Shown here piece after piece: positions 31,811-40,544 of a stretch of DNA of 64,000 nt. The position numbers and the translations under genes are program-made. The notes under the pieces were generated by a model, which saw nothing but the letters and a program-made list of their open reading frames with translations, searched no databases and was not told where the DNA came from. This DNA comes from JBGAQP01 sp044220635 (lineage in GTDB: Bacteria; Pseudomonadota; Gammaproteobacteria; Burkholderiales; Usitatibacteraceae), in contig JBGAQP010000010.1 in the NCBI GenBank assembly GCA_044220635.1, positions 58,572 through 122,571 on the forward strand, read 5' to 3'. Position 1 is the first letter of the stretch; every line of letters begins with the position of its first letter.

Positions 31811-33004
31811 TCAAGCGGCCTCGGCCCGGCGCTCGCGAGCCCCGGCGCGCTCGGCGAGGTAGTCCAGCGCGGCCTGCACGCCTGCCTTGCGATGGGGAAC
31901 GCCGGCGAGCGCCAGTCCCATCTCGACGCCCGCGAGCGTCCCGGAGAGGGTGAGGTCGTTCAGGTCGCCCAGGTGGCCGATGCGGAAGATCTTCCCGGAG
32001 AGTTTCGCGAGTCCCATGCCGAGGGACATGTCGAAGCGCTCGAGGACGAGGTCGCGGAAGCGGTCCGCGTCGTGCCCCGCAGGCATGACGACGGCGGTGA
32101 GCGAGGAGCTGTACTCCTCGGGGTCCTGGCAGAGGACCTCGAGCCCCCAGGCGCGCACCGCGCGGCGCGTGGCTTCCGCGTGGCGGTCGTGGCGCGCGAA
32201 GACCTGCTCCAGGCCTTCCTCCTCGAGCATCGCGATCGCCTCGCGCAGACCGTAGAGGAGGTTGGTGGCCGGCGTATAGGGGAACCAGCCGTTCGCGTTC
32301 GCGGCGAGCATTTCCGACCAGTCCCAGTAGGAGCGCGGCAGCTTCGCCGATCTCGCCGCGGCGAGCGCCTTGTCGGAAAGCGCGTTGAAAGAAAGGCCCG
32401 GGGGCAGCATGAGGCCCTTCTGGGAGCCGCCCACGGTCACGTCCACGCCCCACTCGTCGTGGCGGTAGTCGATCGAGGCGAGCGAGGAGATCGTGTCGAC
32501 CATGAGCAGTGCCGGATGCCCGGCGTCGTCGATCGCGCGGCGCACCGGCGCGATGCGGCTCGTCACGCCCGTCGAGGTCTCGTTGTGGACCACGCACACC
32601 GCCTTGATGGCCTTCGCCTTGTCCGCGGCGAGCCGCGCGCCGATGGCGGCGGCGTCCACCCCGTGGCGCCAGTCCCCGGGGATCAGGTCGACGTCGAGGG
32701 CGAGCCTTCGCGCGAGCCTGCTCCAGAGCGTGGCGAAGTGGCCGGTCTCGGCCATGAGCACGCGATCGCCCGGCGAGAGCGTGTTGGCGAGCGCGGCCTC
32801 CCACGCCCCGGTGCCCGAGGCGGGGTAGATCACGACCGGATGGCGCGTGCGGAAGATGCGCTGGATGCCCGCGAGCACCTCGCGTCCTAGCGCCTGGAAC
32901 TCGGGCCCGCGATGGTCGATGGTGGGGCGGTCGATGGCGCGCAGCACCCGGTCGGGGACGTTGGTCGGTCCCGGGATCTGCAGGAAATGGCGTCCGGCGG
33001 TCAT
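31811..33004 (-). CDS. Class V aminotransferase, serine-glyoxylate/alanine-glyoxylate type
   Basis: 397 residues. The opening FLQIPGPTNVPDRVLRAIDR and TIDHRGPEF are characteristic of serine-glyoxylate and alanine-glyoxylate aminotransferases. ASGTGAWEAALAN binds the cofactor phosphate, LLMVDTISSLASIDY includes the PLP aspartate, and the Schiff-base lysine is in GGSQKGLMLPPGL. The start at 33004 (MTAGRHFLQ) was preferred to 33070 because the extra 22 residues precede the conserved start and would remove most of the divergent promoter region. The enzyme would remove glyoxylate by making glycine and a hydroxypyruvate or pyruvate. It sits beside the hydroxyacid dehydrogenase operon, which could produce glyoxylate-type oxoacids. 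Confidence 0.9.
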   Translation of the reverse strand: MTAGRHFLQIPGPTNVPDRVLRAIDRPTIDHRGPEFQALGREVLAGIQRIFRTRHPVVIYPASGTGAWEAALANTLSPGDRVLMAETGHFATLWSRLARRLALDVDLIPGDWRHGVDAAAIGARLAADKAKAIKAVCVVHNETSTGVTSRIAPVRRAIDDAGHPALLMVDTISSLASIDYRHDEWGVDVTVGGSQKGLMLPPGLSFNALSDKALAAARSAKLPRSYWDWSEMLAANANGWFPYTPATNLLYGLREAIAMLEEEGLEQVFARHDRHAEATRRAVRAWGLEVLCQDPEEYSSSLTAVVMPAGHDADRFRDLVLERFDMSLGMGLAKLSGKIFRIGHLGDLNDLTLSGTLAGVEMGLALAGVPHRKAGVQAALDYLAERAGARERRAEAA

Positions 33005-33067
33005 GGCGCGAGCCTCCTCGGGCACGGCCCCGTCGCGCTTCATTGCGGAGGGGGCGGGTTTTGCGGC

Positions 33068-33073
33068 CATAAT
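33068..33073 (+). promoter_or_regulatory. -10 box candidate for the hydroxyacid dehydrogenase-malonyl-CoA operon
   Basis: CATAAT matches five of six consensus bases and is 46 bp before the ATG at 33120, inside the 115-bp divergent region. TTGCGG at 33043-33048 is the only -35-like sequence, but its 19-bp spacing is long. Confidence 0.35.
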
Positions 33074-33119
33074 GCCGCACTGCCCGCGCCCCGGCTATCG
33101 CCTTCCGGTAACAACCCCG

Positions 33120-36011
33120 ATGACCCTCGACGCAACGCCCCCGCCCTCCGGCCCGGGCGCTCGCCACTCGCTCGCGGCGCGCCTCGCCCGCGAGGTCGAC
33201 GGCGAGGTCCGCTTCGACGCCGCGAGCCGGGGGCGCTACGCGACCGACGCTTCGATCTACCAGATCCTCCCGGTGGGCGTGGTCGTCCCGCGAACCCCCG
33301 ACGCGGCCGTGGCCGCCATGCAGATCGCCATCGAGGAGGGGGTCGCCGTGCTCCCGCGCGGCGCGGGCACCTCGCAGTGCGGGCAGACCGTGGGCGAGGC
33401 GCTCGTGATCGACTCCACCCGCCACCTCGACCGCGTGCTCGAGGTCGATGCCGGGACGCGCCGCGCCGTCGTCGAACCCGGCGTCGTGCTCGACCGGCTG
33501 AACGCCGGGCTCCGGCCGCTCGGGCTCTGGTATCCGATCGACGTGTCCACCGCCGCGCAGGCGACGCTCGGGGGCATGAGCGGCAACAACTCGTGCGGCT
33601 CGCGCTCTCTCGCCTACGGCAACATGGTCGACCGCGTGGCGGCGATCGACGCGTGGCTCCCGACCGGCGTGCGCGGGCGATTCGGGCCCGCGGCCGAGAT
33701 CGCGGACCCGGCGATCCGTGCGCTCGGCGAGCGCGCGCGCGCACTGTGGGAACGCGAGCGAGCGGAAATCGCCGCGCGCTTCCCGAAAGTGTCGCGACGC
33801 GTGGCCGGCTACAACCTCGACCTTCTCGGCGCCGCGGAGGCCAACCTCGCGAAGCTGCTGGTCGGCAGCGAAGGCACGCTCGCCTGGTTCGAGCGCATCC
33901 ACCTCGATCTCGCGCCACTGCCCCGGCACAAGGCCCTGGGCGTGGCGCATTTCCCGCGCTTCCACGACGCGATGGACGCCGCGCAACACATCGTGAAGCT
34001 CGGCCCCTGCGCGGTCGAGCTGGTCGACCGCACGATGCTCGAGCTTTCGCGGCGCATCCCCGCCTTCGAGTCCACGGTGCGCTCGTTCCTGAAGGGCGAA
34101 CCCGAGGCGATCCTCCTCGTGGAGTTCGCGGGCGAGTCGCCCGATCCCCAGCGCGAGGGCGTGAAGCGGCTGGGCGAATGCCTCGCCGACCTCGGCTTTC
34201 CCGGGGCCGTCGTCGAGATCCTGGATCCCGAGCGCCAGAAGGCCGTGTGGGAGGTGCGCAAGGCGGGGCTGAACATCATGATGTCGATGAAGGGCGACGC
34301 GAAGCCCGTGTCCTTCATCGAGGATTGCGCCGTGCCCCTCGAGCACCTCGCGAAGTACACGGCGGAGCTCACGGACATCTTCCGCAAGCACGGCACGGAG
34401 GGCACCTGGTACGCCCACGCTTCCGTGGGCTGCCTGCACGTGCGGCCGGTGCTCAACATGAAGGGCGACGGGGCGGTGCGCATGCGCGCCATCGCCGAGG
34501 AGGCGGCCGAGCTCGTGCGCCGCTACAAGGGCGCGTATTCGGGCGAGCACGGCGACGGGATCGTTCGCTCGGAATGGATCGCGCCCTTCTTCGGGCCGCG
34601 GCTCACGGCCGCGCTCGCCGAGATCAAGTCCTGGTTCGACCCGAAGGGGCTCATGAATCCCGGCAAGATCGTCGCCCCCCCGCGCCAGGACGATCGCTCG
34701 CTCCTGCGCTACCCCCCGGGCTATCGCACCGAGACCGTCGCGACGGTTCTCGACTGGAGCCCCTGGGGCGGGCTCGCGGGCGCCGTCGAGATGTGCAACA
34801 ACAACGGCCACTGCCGCAAGTTCGACGCCGGCACGATGTGCCCGAGCTTCCGCGCGACGCGCGCCGAGCGCGACCTCACGCGGGGCCGGGCCAACACGCT
34901 GCGCCTCGCGCTCTCGGGCCAGCTTGGCACCGAGGGGCTGGACGGCGAGGCCGTGCGGGAGGCGATGGCGCTGTGCGTCTCCTGCAAGGGCTGCCGGCGC
35001 GAATGCCCGACCGGCGTGGACATGGCGCGGATGAAGATCGAGTACCTCGCCGCCTACAAGCGCCGCCATGGATTCACGCTGCGCGACCGGGTCGTGGGCC
35101 GACTTCCGCGATACGCGGCGTGGGCCTCGCGTCTCGCGCCCCTCGCGCGGGCGGCGTTCGCGCTGCCCGGCGCCGGCGCGCTCCTCGAGTCGCTCGTCGG
35201 GTTCGACCGGCGCCGGGCCCTCCCGGCATTCGCCCGCCCGTGGCTCGCCGGGCGCGTCGAGGAGGGCGGGCGTGCGGGGCGCCCCGTCGTGCTCTTCGCC
35301 GACACGTTCAACAACTGGCTCGAGCCGGGCAACCTCGCGGCCGCCGCGCGCGTCCTCGAGGCGACCGGGCATCGCGTCCTCGTCGCGCGCTCCCGCGACG
35401 GGCGGGCACTGTGCTGCGGTCGCACCTACCTCAGCGCCGGCATGGTGGACGAGGCGAGGGCGGAAGCGCGCCGGACGCTCGAGGCGCTCGCTCCCCACCT
35501 GGAAGCCGGTACGCCCGTGCTCGGCCTCGAGCCCTCGTGCCTGTTCACCTTCCGCGACGAGTTCGCCGCGCTCTTTCCCGGCGACCGGATCGCCGGGCGT
35601 CTCGCGGCCGCCGCGATGATGGCCGACGAGTATCTCGCTGGCGAGCTACGCGCGGGGCGCATCGAGCCCGCGTGGCGGGGCGCGGGCAAGGGCGAGATCC
35701 GTGTCCACGGGCATTGCCACCAGAAGTCGTTCGGCACCTTCGAGGCGACCCTGGAGCTGATGCGCACGCTCCCCGGCGCCCGGGTGACGGCGATATCCTC
35801 GGGATGCTGCGGCATGGCCGGCTCCTTCGGCTATGAGAAGGAGCATTACGAAGTCTCGATGGCGATGGCCGAGGACGCACTGCTCCCCGCGGTCCGGTCC
35901 GCGCCCGGCGCGACGATCGTGGCCGCGGGAACGAGTTGCCGGGCCCAGATCGCGCACGGCAGCGGGCGCGAGGCCCTGCATCCCCTGGCGGCGATCGCGG
36001 AGGCCCTGTGA
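33120..36011 (+). CDS. Fused FAD-linked D-2-hydroxyacid dehydrogenase with Fe-S and CCG domains (YdiJ-like)
   Basis: 963 residues. The N-terminal half is a PCMH-type FAD domain (VLPRGAGTSQCGQT, GGMSGNNSCGSRS) and FAD-oxidase C-terminal domain. The middle has a cysteine cluster CNNNGHCRKF with TMCPSF and a 4Fe-4S motif CVSCKGCRRECPTGVDM. The C-terminus has two GlpC-like CCG regions (HGHCHQKSFG and SSGCCGMAGSFGY). This order is that of E. coli YdiJ (about 1018 residues), a D-2-hydroxyglutarate dehydrogenase, and related glycolate/D-lactate oxidases. The ATG at 33120 was chosen over one at 33072 because it starts nearer the conserved domain. It overlaps the next gene by 4 bp (GTGA). Electrons probably go to quinone or an electron-transfer protein. 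Confidence 0.88.
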   Translation: MTLDATPPPSGPGARHSLAARLAREVDGEVRFDAASRGRYATDASIYQILPVGVVVPRTPDAAVAAMQIAIEEGVAVLPRGAGTSQCGQTVGEALVIDSTRHLDRVLEVDAGTRRAVVEPGVVLDRLNAGLRPLGLWYPIDVSTAAQATLGGMSGNNSCGSRSLAYGNMVDRVAAIDAWLPTGVRGRFGPAAEIADPAIRALGERARALWERERAEIAARFPKVSRRVAGYNLDLLGAAEANLAKLLVGSEGTLAWFERIHLDLAPLPRHKALGVAHFPRFHDAMDAAQHIVKLGPCAVELVDRTMLELSRRIPAFESTVRSFLKGEPEAILLVEFAGESPDPQREGVKRLGECLADLGFPGAVVEILDPERQKAVWEVRKAGLNIMMSMKGDAKPVSFIEDCAVPLEHLAKYTAELTDIFRKHGTEGTWYAHASVGCLHVRPVLNMKGDGAVRMRAIAEEAAELVRRYKGAYSGEHGDGIVRSEWIAPFFGPRLTAALAEIKSWFDPKGLMNPGKIVAPPRQDDRSLLRYPPGYRTETVATVLDWSPWGGLAGAVEMCNNNGHCRKFDAGTMCPSFRATRAERDLTRGRANTLRLALSGQLGTEGLDGEAVREAMALCVSCKGCRRECPTGVDMARMKIEYLAAYKRRHGFTLRDRVVGRLPRYAAWASRLAPLARAAFALPGAGALLESLVGFDRRRALPAFARPWLAGRVEEGGRAGRPVVLFADTFNNWLEPGNLAAAARVLEATGHRVLVARSRDGRALCCGRTYLSAGMVDEARAEARRTLEALAPHLEAGTPVLGLEPSCLFTFRDEFAALFPGDRIAGRLAAAAMMADEYLAGELRAGRIEPAWRGAGKGEIRVHGHCHQKSFGTFEATLELMRTLPGARVTAISSGCCGMAGSFGYEKEHYEVSMAMAEDALLPAVRSAPGATIVAAGTSCRAQIAHGSGREALHPLAAIAEAL

Positions 36012-37255
36012 ACCTGCTCCCGGGACAACCCCTGCTCGAGGCGCTCGCGGCGGCGCTCGCCTTCCATCCGATCGGCGCGACGACGGGCAACCTCACGCTC
36101 GGCCGCGGTCGCGTGAACGGCAAGGCCGCGCACGTCGCCATCGTGGAAAGCCGCGCCGCGAGCGGCTCGATCGGCACGGTCGAGGTCAAGCGCCTCGCGC
36201 CGCTGCTGCGGATCGTGGCGCGCGAGCGTTCCCCGCTCGTGCTCTACATCGATTCGGCGGGGGCGCGGGTGTCCGAAGGGCTGCGCGCGCTCGGCGCCTT
36301 CCGCACGCTTTTTCGCGAGGCCCTGCACGCGGCCGCTTCCGGCGCCCCGATCGTCGCGGTGCTCGGCCGCAACTGCTTCGGTGGCGCGAGCATGGTCGCG
36401 CATCTCGCCTCGCGCCGGCTCTTCTCTCCCGGTACGCAGCTCGCGATGTCCGGTCCCTCGATCCTCGCATCCGCGGCCGGGGCGGACGTGCTCGACGAGA
36501 TGTTCCGCGCCATGGCGCAAGCCGCGATTTCCGCGCCGGCGCGCGCCAAGGCGAGCGAGGCCAACGCCGTGTGGGAGGAGGGCCGGGATCCAGGAGCGTG
36601 GATCGCCGGCGCGCTCGCGCCACTGGCCGATCCCGCGGCGGCGTTTCGCCAGCGCCACGAGGCGCTCGGGCGGCGGCTCCCCCCGTCCCGCGCACGGGTG
36701 GCCGAGGCGGTTCGACGCCGCGACCTCGACCGGATCTACGCCGAGGGCTACGAAGCGAAGGAAAGCGACGGCCTGATCACGGGCGAGGGGCGGCGCGAGG
36801 GCCGCGTCGAGCCTTTCCTCGGCCTGGTCGGCAACGCCCCCCTGGGCGCGGAACGCGCCTGGCGCTTCGCGCAGTGCGCCTGGGAACTCGCGCCCCGGTC
36901 CCCCGGCGCCGTGCACGTGTTCCTCGACTGCGAATCCCACGCAGCCCGCCTCGAGGACGAGAAGATCGTCCTGAGCGAGTACATTGTAGGCATGAGTCTG
37001 GCGCTCACGGCGCTGGCCGCGGCCGGCGCGAAAATCGAGCTCACGGTCCTGGGACGGGCCGGGGGCGGGGTGTACGTCGCGCTTGCCGCGCCGGTCGCGC
37101 GCGTCTCGGCGCTGCACGGCGCCGAGATCCAGGTGCTTCCGGGCGCCGCGGTGGCCGCCATCCTCGGCGAGAGCCGCGAGGCGATTCCCGACGTGGCCGA
37201 GTATCTCGCCGCGGGCGTGGCGGACGCGGAGCTCAAGCTCGGCCTCGTGCCCTGA
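36008..37255 (+). CDS. Malonate-decarboxylase-like carboxyltransferase (beta-gamma fusion)
   Basis: 415 residues of crotonase/carboxyltransferase type. The N-terminal half (VESRAASGSIGTVEVKRL, VLYIDSAGARVSEGLRAL, GRNCFGGASMVAHLASRRL) resembles MdcD, the beta subunit of biotin-independent malonate decarboxylase. The C-terminal half (FLGLVGNAPLG, VVFLDCESHAAR-like VHVFLDCESHAARLEDE, VTVLGRAGGG-like LTVLGRAGGGVYVAL) resembles MdcE, the gamma subunit. The fusion is shorter than the two subunits together (about 500). The GTG start overlaps the previous stop (GTGA). MdcA and the MdcC acyl carrier are absent here; MatB and malonyl-CoA decarboxylase follow instead. The substrate is therefore open: malonyl-CoA or another acyl-CoA is possible. 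Confidence 0.75.
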   Translation: MNLLPGQPLLEALAAALAFHPIGATTGNLTLGRGRVNGKAAHVAIVESRAASGSIGTVEVKRLAPLLRIVARERSPLVLYIDSAGARVSEGLRALGAFRTLFREALHAAASGAPIVAVLGRNCFGGASMVAHLASRRLFSPGTQLAMSGPSILASAAGADVLDEMFRAMAQAAISAPARAKASEANAVWEEGRDPGAWIAGALAPLADPAAAFRQRHEALGRRLPPSRARVAEAVRRRDLDRIYAEGYEAKESDGLITGEGRREGRVEPFLGLVGNAPLGAERAWRFAQCAWELAPRSPGAVHVFLDCESHAARLEDEKIVLSEYIVGMSLALTALAAAGAKIELTVLGRAGGGVYVALAAPVARVSALHGAEIQVLPGAAVAAILGESREAIPDVAEYLAAGVADAELKLGLVP

Positions 37256-37260
37256 AACCG

Positions 37261-38781
37261 ATGGACGGCAATCTCTTCGCCCATTTCGCCGCGCGCTTTC
37301 CCGCCGACCGCGCGCGGCCGCTGCTGATCCTCGAGTCGGGACGCGAGCTGAGCTACGCGGAAGCGGAAGCGACGAGCGCGCGCTACGCGGCCTGCCTCGC
37401 CGGGCTCGGGCTCGCGCCCGGCGATCGGCTCGCCGTCCAGGTCGAGAAGTCTCCCGAGGCGCTGTTGCTCTACCTCGCCTGCCTGCGGGCCGGGCTGGTC
37501 TACCTGCCGCTCAACAGCGCCTACCAGGAGGGGGAGGTCGGCTACTTCCTGGAAAACGCCGAGGCGCGGGCCGTCGTGGCACAGCCCGCCTCGATGCCCT
37601 GGCTCGAGCCGCTCGCCGCCCGGCTGGGCATCCGCCACGTGTACGCGCTCGACGCGAACGGGCAGGGGAGCTTCGTCGAGGCCGCACGGTCGGCGCCGGA
37701 GCGCTTCGCCGACGTGAAGCGCGATGCGGGCGACCTCGCCGCGATCCTCTACACCTCGGGGACCACCGGGCGCTCCAAGGGCGCGATGATCTCGCACCGC
37801 AACCTCCTCGCGAACGCCGCGGTCCTGCACCGCTGCTGGGGATTCGGGCCCGACGACCTGCTCGTGCACATGCTGCCGCTCTTCCACGTGCACGGGCTCT
37901 TCGTGGCCTGCCACTGCGTGCTGATGAACGGCACCGCGATGCGCTTCCACGCACGGTTCGACGCGCGGCGCGCGATCGCCGAGTTCGCCACGGCCACCGT
38001 GTTCATGGGCGTGCCGACCTTCTACACGCGATTGCTCGCCGAACCCGGCCTCGACCGCGGGGCCTGTCGCCACATGCGCCTTTTCGTCTCGGGATCGGCG
38101 CCGCTGCTCGCCGAGACCCACGGGGAGTTCGAGCGGCGCACCGGGCACCGGATCCTCGAGCGCTACGGCATGACGGAGACCGGGATGCTCAGCTCCAACC
38201 CCCTCGAGGGCGAGCGCCGCCCGGGGACCGTGGGCCTGCCGCTTCCGGGCACGGCGATCCGCATCGTCGACGACGCGGGGCGGGAGTGCGCGCCGGGCGA
38301 GATCGGGCCCATCCAGGTGCGGGGCGACAACGTCTTCTCCGGCTACTGGCGGATGCCGGAGCGCAACAAGGAGGAGTTCACGCCCGACGGCTACTTCCGC
38401 ACCGGCGACCTCGGCCGTTTCTCCGCCGACGGCTACCTCTCGATCGTCGGCCGCTCGAAGGACCTCATCATCTCCGGCGGCTACAACGTCTACCCGAAGG
38501 AAGTCGAGCTCGCCCTCGACGAGTTGCCCGGGGTCCTCGAGTCGGCCGTCGTCGGCGTCCCGCACCCGGATTTCGGGGAGGCGGTCACGGCGGCCGTCGT
38601 GCGCCGCCCGGGCGCGGCGGGTCCCGGCGAGGCGGAAGTGATCGCCGCCCTGAAGTCCCGCCTCGCGAACTTCAAGGTGCCCAAGCGCGTCCACTTCCTC
38701 GAGGAGCTTCCGCGCAACACGATGGGCAAGGTGCAGAAAAACGTCTTGCGGGACCGGTTCGCGTCCGAGGCAGGCGGCTGA
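37261..38781 (+). CDS. matB: Malonyl-CoA synthetase
   Basis: 506 residues, the usual MatB length. The ATP site is ILYTSGTTGRSKGAM, MLPLFHVHGLFVACHC is the MatB-type substrate region, and YGMTETGMLSSNPLEGERRPG is the strongly conserved MatB block. YFRTGDLG, KDLIISGGYNVYPKEVE and the adenylation lysine in LPRNTMGKVQKN complete the ligase. It forms malonyl-CoA from malonate, ATP and CoA in the cytoplasm. It starts 5 bp after the carboxyltransferase gene and its TGA shares one base with the next ATG (TGATG), so the four genes from 33120 to 40064 form one operon. All key residues are present. Confidence 0.93.
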   Translation: MDGNLFAHFAARFPADRARPLLILESGRELSYAEAEATSARYAACLAGLGLAPGDRLAVQVEKSPEALLLYLACLRAGLVYLPLNSAYQEGEVGYFLENAEARAVVAQPASMPWLEPLAARLGIRHVYALDANGQGSFVEAARSAPERFADVKRDAGDLAAILYTSGTTGRSKGAMISHRNLLANAAVLHRCWGFGPDDLLVHMLPLFHVHGLFVACHCVLMNGTAMRFHARFDARRAIAEFATATVFMGVPTFYTRLLAEPGLDRGACRHMRLFVSGSAPLLAETHGEFERRTGHRILERYGMTETGMLSSNPLEGERRPGTVGLPLPGTAIRIVDDAGRECAPGEIGPIQVRGDNVFSGYWRMPERNKEEFTPDGYFRTGDLGRFSADGYLSIVGRSKDLIISGGYNVYPKEVELALDELPGVLESAVVGVPHPDFGEAVTAAVVRRPGAAGPGEAEVIAALKSRLANFKVPKRVHFLEELPRNTMGKVQKNVLRDRFASEAGG

Positions 38782-40064
38782 TGCCCCAGGTCCGCGGCTT
38801 CCTCGATCGCATGGTGGGCTCCATCGCCCAGGCCGCTCACGGCATGGTCCTGACGCGCGGGGAGCGCCGGGCGGACCGTCTCGCGAAATGGCTGCGCACG
38901 CTCATCTCCGAGCGCGGCGAGGCCTCGGGGGCCACGCTCGCGCGACGCTGCGTGGCGCTCTACCAGGGACTCGACGAGGCGGGGCGCCGCCGCCTCTTCG
39001 ACCGGCTCGCGCGGGAATTCTCGCCCGATGGCGAGGCGGTGCTCGCGGCAGCCCAGGCCTACCATCGCGATCCCTCGCCGGCGCAGCTCGCCACCCTGCT
39101 GCGGGTGACGGAACCGCCGCGCCAGGAGGTCTTCCGGCGGATGAACATGGCCCCCGGGGGAACCGGGGCGATCGTCGAGATGCGCCGGCTGATCCTGGGC
39201 GGACTCAAGGAACATCCGCAGTGGGCCACGCTCGACAACGATCTCACGCACCTGCTCGGCTCCTGGTTCAACCGCGGCTTCCTCGAGCTGCGCCGCATCG
39301 ACTGGCGCACGCCCGCGGCGATCCTCGAGAAGCTGATCGCCTACGAGGCGGTGCACGAGATCCACGGCTTCCCGGACCTCAAGCGGAGGCTGGAGCGCGA
39401 CCGGCGCTGTTTCGCCTTTTTCCACCCGGCGCTTCCGGACGAGCCGCTCATCTTCGTGGAGGTCGCCTTCGTGGACGAACTGCCCGCGGCGGTCGAGCCG
39501 ATCCTCGCCCTCGACAGCGCCGTGGCCGATCCGCGCCGGGCGCGCTGCGCGGTCTTCTACTCGATCACCAACTGCCAGCCGGGCCTGAGGGGCGTTTCCT
39601 TCGGCAACTTCCTGATCAAGCAGGTGGCCGAGGACCTGCACCGGGAGCTCCCCAACCTGAAGATCTTCGCGACCCTCTCGCCGATCCCGGGACTGCGGCG
39701 CTGGCTCGAACGGGCGCTCGGCCCGCGGCTCGCGACGATCGCGGGCTCGCGCGAAGACCTCGAGGCCCTCGCCGCCCGGTACCTGACGCGCGTCTGGGAG
39801 GACGGGCAGGTGCTCGACCCCGTCGCGCGCTTCCACCTGGGCAACGGCGCGCGGCTCGAGCGCGTGAACTCGGGCGCCGACGGCTCGCCCAAGGGCCGCG
39901 AGCAGTCCTTCGGGATGATGGTGAACTACGTCTACGAGCTCGGATCCGTCGAGGCCAACCACGAGGACTACGTGAACCGCCACCATGCCGCCTGCTCGGC
40001 CGCCGTGGACCGCCTCGCGCGCCAGGCCGAAGCGCTGCTCTCGCCGCCGGCCGCGCCTTCCTAG
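38781..40064 (+). CDS. Malonyl-CoA decarboxylase
   Basis: 427 residues. The N-terminal helical domain (to about 100) is followed by the GNAT-like catalytic domain. RRMNMAPGGTGAIVEMR, HEIHGFPDLKRRLERDRRCF, YSITNCQPGLRGVSFGNFLI (with the conserved catalytic Ser) and the C-terminal NYVYELGSVEANHEDYVN (with the conserved His) are all canonical. It converts malonyl-CoA to acetyl-CoA and CO2. With MatB it gives a complete CoA-dependent route from malonate to acetyl-CoA. The carboxyltransferase-like fusion upstream would be redundant with it if that protein also decarboxylated malonyl groups, which suggests a different job for the fusion. Confidence 0.95.
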   Translation: MPQVRGFLDRMVGSIAQAAHGMVLTRGERRADRLAKWLRTLISERGEASGATLARRCVALYQGLDEAGRRRLFDRLAREFSPDGEAVLAAAQAYHRDPSPAQLATLLRVTEPPRQEVFRRMNMAPGGTGAIVEMRRLILGGLKEHPQWATLDNDLTHLLGSWFNRGFLELRRIDWRTPAAILEKLIAYEAVHEIHGFPDLKRRLERDRRCFAFFHPALPDEPLIFVEVAFVDELPAAVEPILALDSAVADPRRARCAVFYSITNCQPGLRGVSFGNFLIKQVAEDLHRELPNLKIFATLSPIPGLRRWLERALGPRLATIAGSREDLEALAARYLTRVWEDGQVLDPVARFHLGNGARLERVNSGADGSPKGREQSFGMMVNYVYELGSVEANHEDYVNRHHAACSAAVDRLARQAEALLSPPAAPS

Positions 40065-40101
40065 GGATTGAAAGCGCCCGCGCCGTCGCCATGTCCTTTC
40101 C

Positions 40102-40542
40102 ATGATCGTCTATCGACTCGCCTGCCGCGAAGGCCATGCATTCGAGGGCTGGTTCGCCTCGGCGCAGGCCTGCGAGCGCGAGGCGCGCGAAGGGCGCCTC
40201 GCCTGTCCCGCCTGCGGCAGCGCGCAGGTCGAGCGCCGGCCCTCGGCGCCCTACGTACATGCCTCGGGCGGGGAACGCGCATCCGCGAAGCCCGCGCCGG
40301 ATGCCGCGCAGGGCTCGGCGCGCGAGAAGGCGCTGCGCGCGCTGAAGTCCTACCTCCTCGCCCACACCGATGACGTCGGGCGCGAGTTCCCCGAAATCGC
40401 GCGGCGCATCCACTACGGCGAGGAAAAGGGCCGCGGCATCCGCGGGCGCGTCTCCGCGCAAGAGGCCGAGGAACTGCGCGAGGAGGGCGTTGCCGCCCTG
40501 GCGCTGCCCGCCGAGCTCATGCTCGGCGACGAGGTGCACTGA
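40102..40542 (+). CDS. DUF1178 family protein
   Basis: 146 residues. The N-terminus MIVYRLACREGHAFEGWF with the later CPACGSAQVERRPSAPYV gives a two-half zinc-ribbon-like cysteine arrangement. VGREFPEIARRIHYGEEKGR and IRGRVSAQEAEELREEGV are standard DUF1178 blocks. The family is widespread in proteobacteria, often next to carbon-nitrogen hydrolases, but has no known function. It starts 37 bp after the malonyl-CoA decarboxylase stop in the same direction and converges on gcdH with 2 bp between stops. Zinc binding is inferred from the Cys pattern. Confidence 0.9.
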   Translation: MIVYRLACREGHAFEGWFASAQACEREAREGRLACPACGSAQVERRPSAPYVHASGGERASAKPAPDAAQGSAREKALRALKSYLLAHTDDVGREFPEIARRIHYGEEKGRGIRGRVSAQEAEELREEGVAALALPAELMLGDEVH

Positions 40543-40544
40543 GC

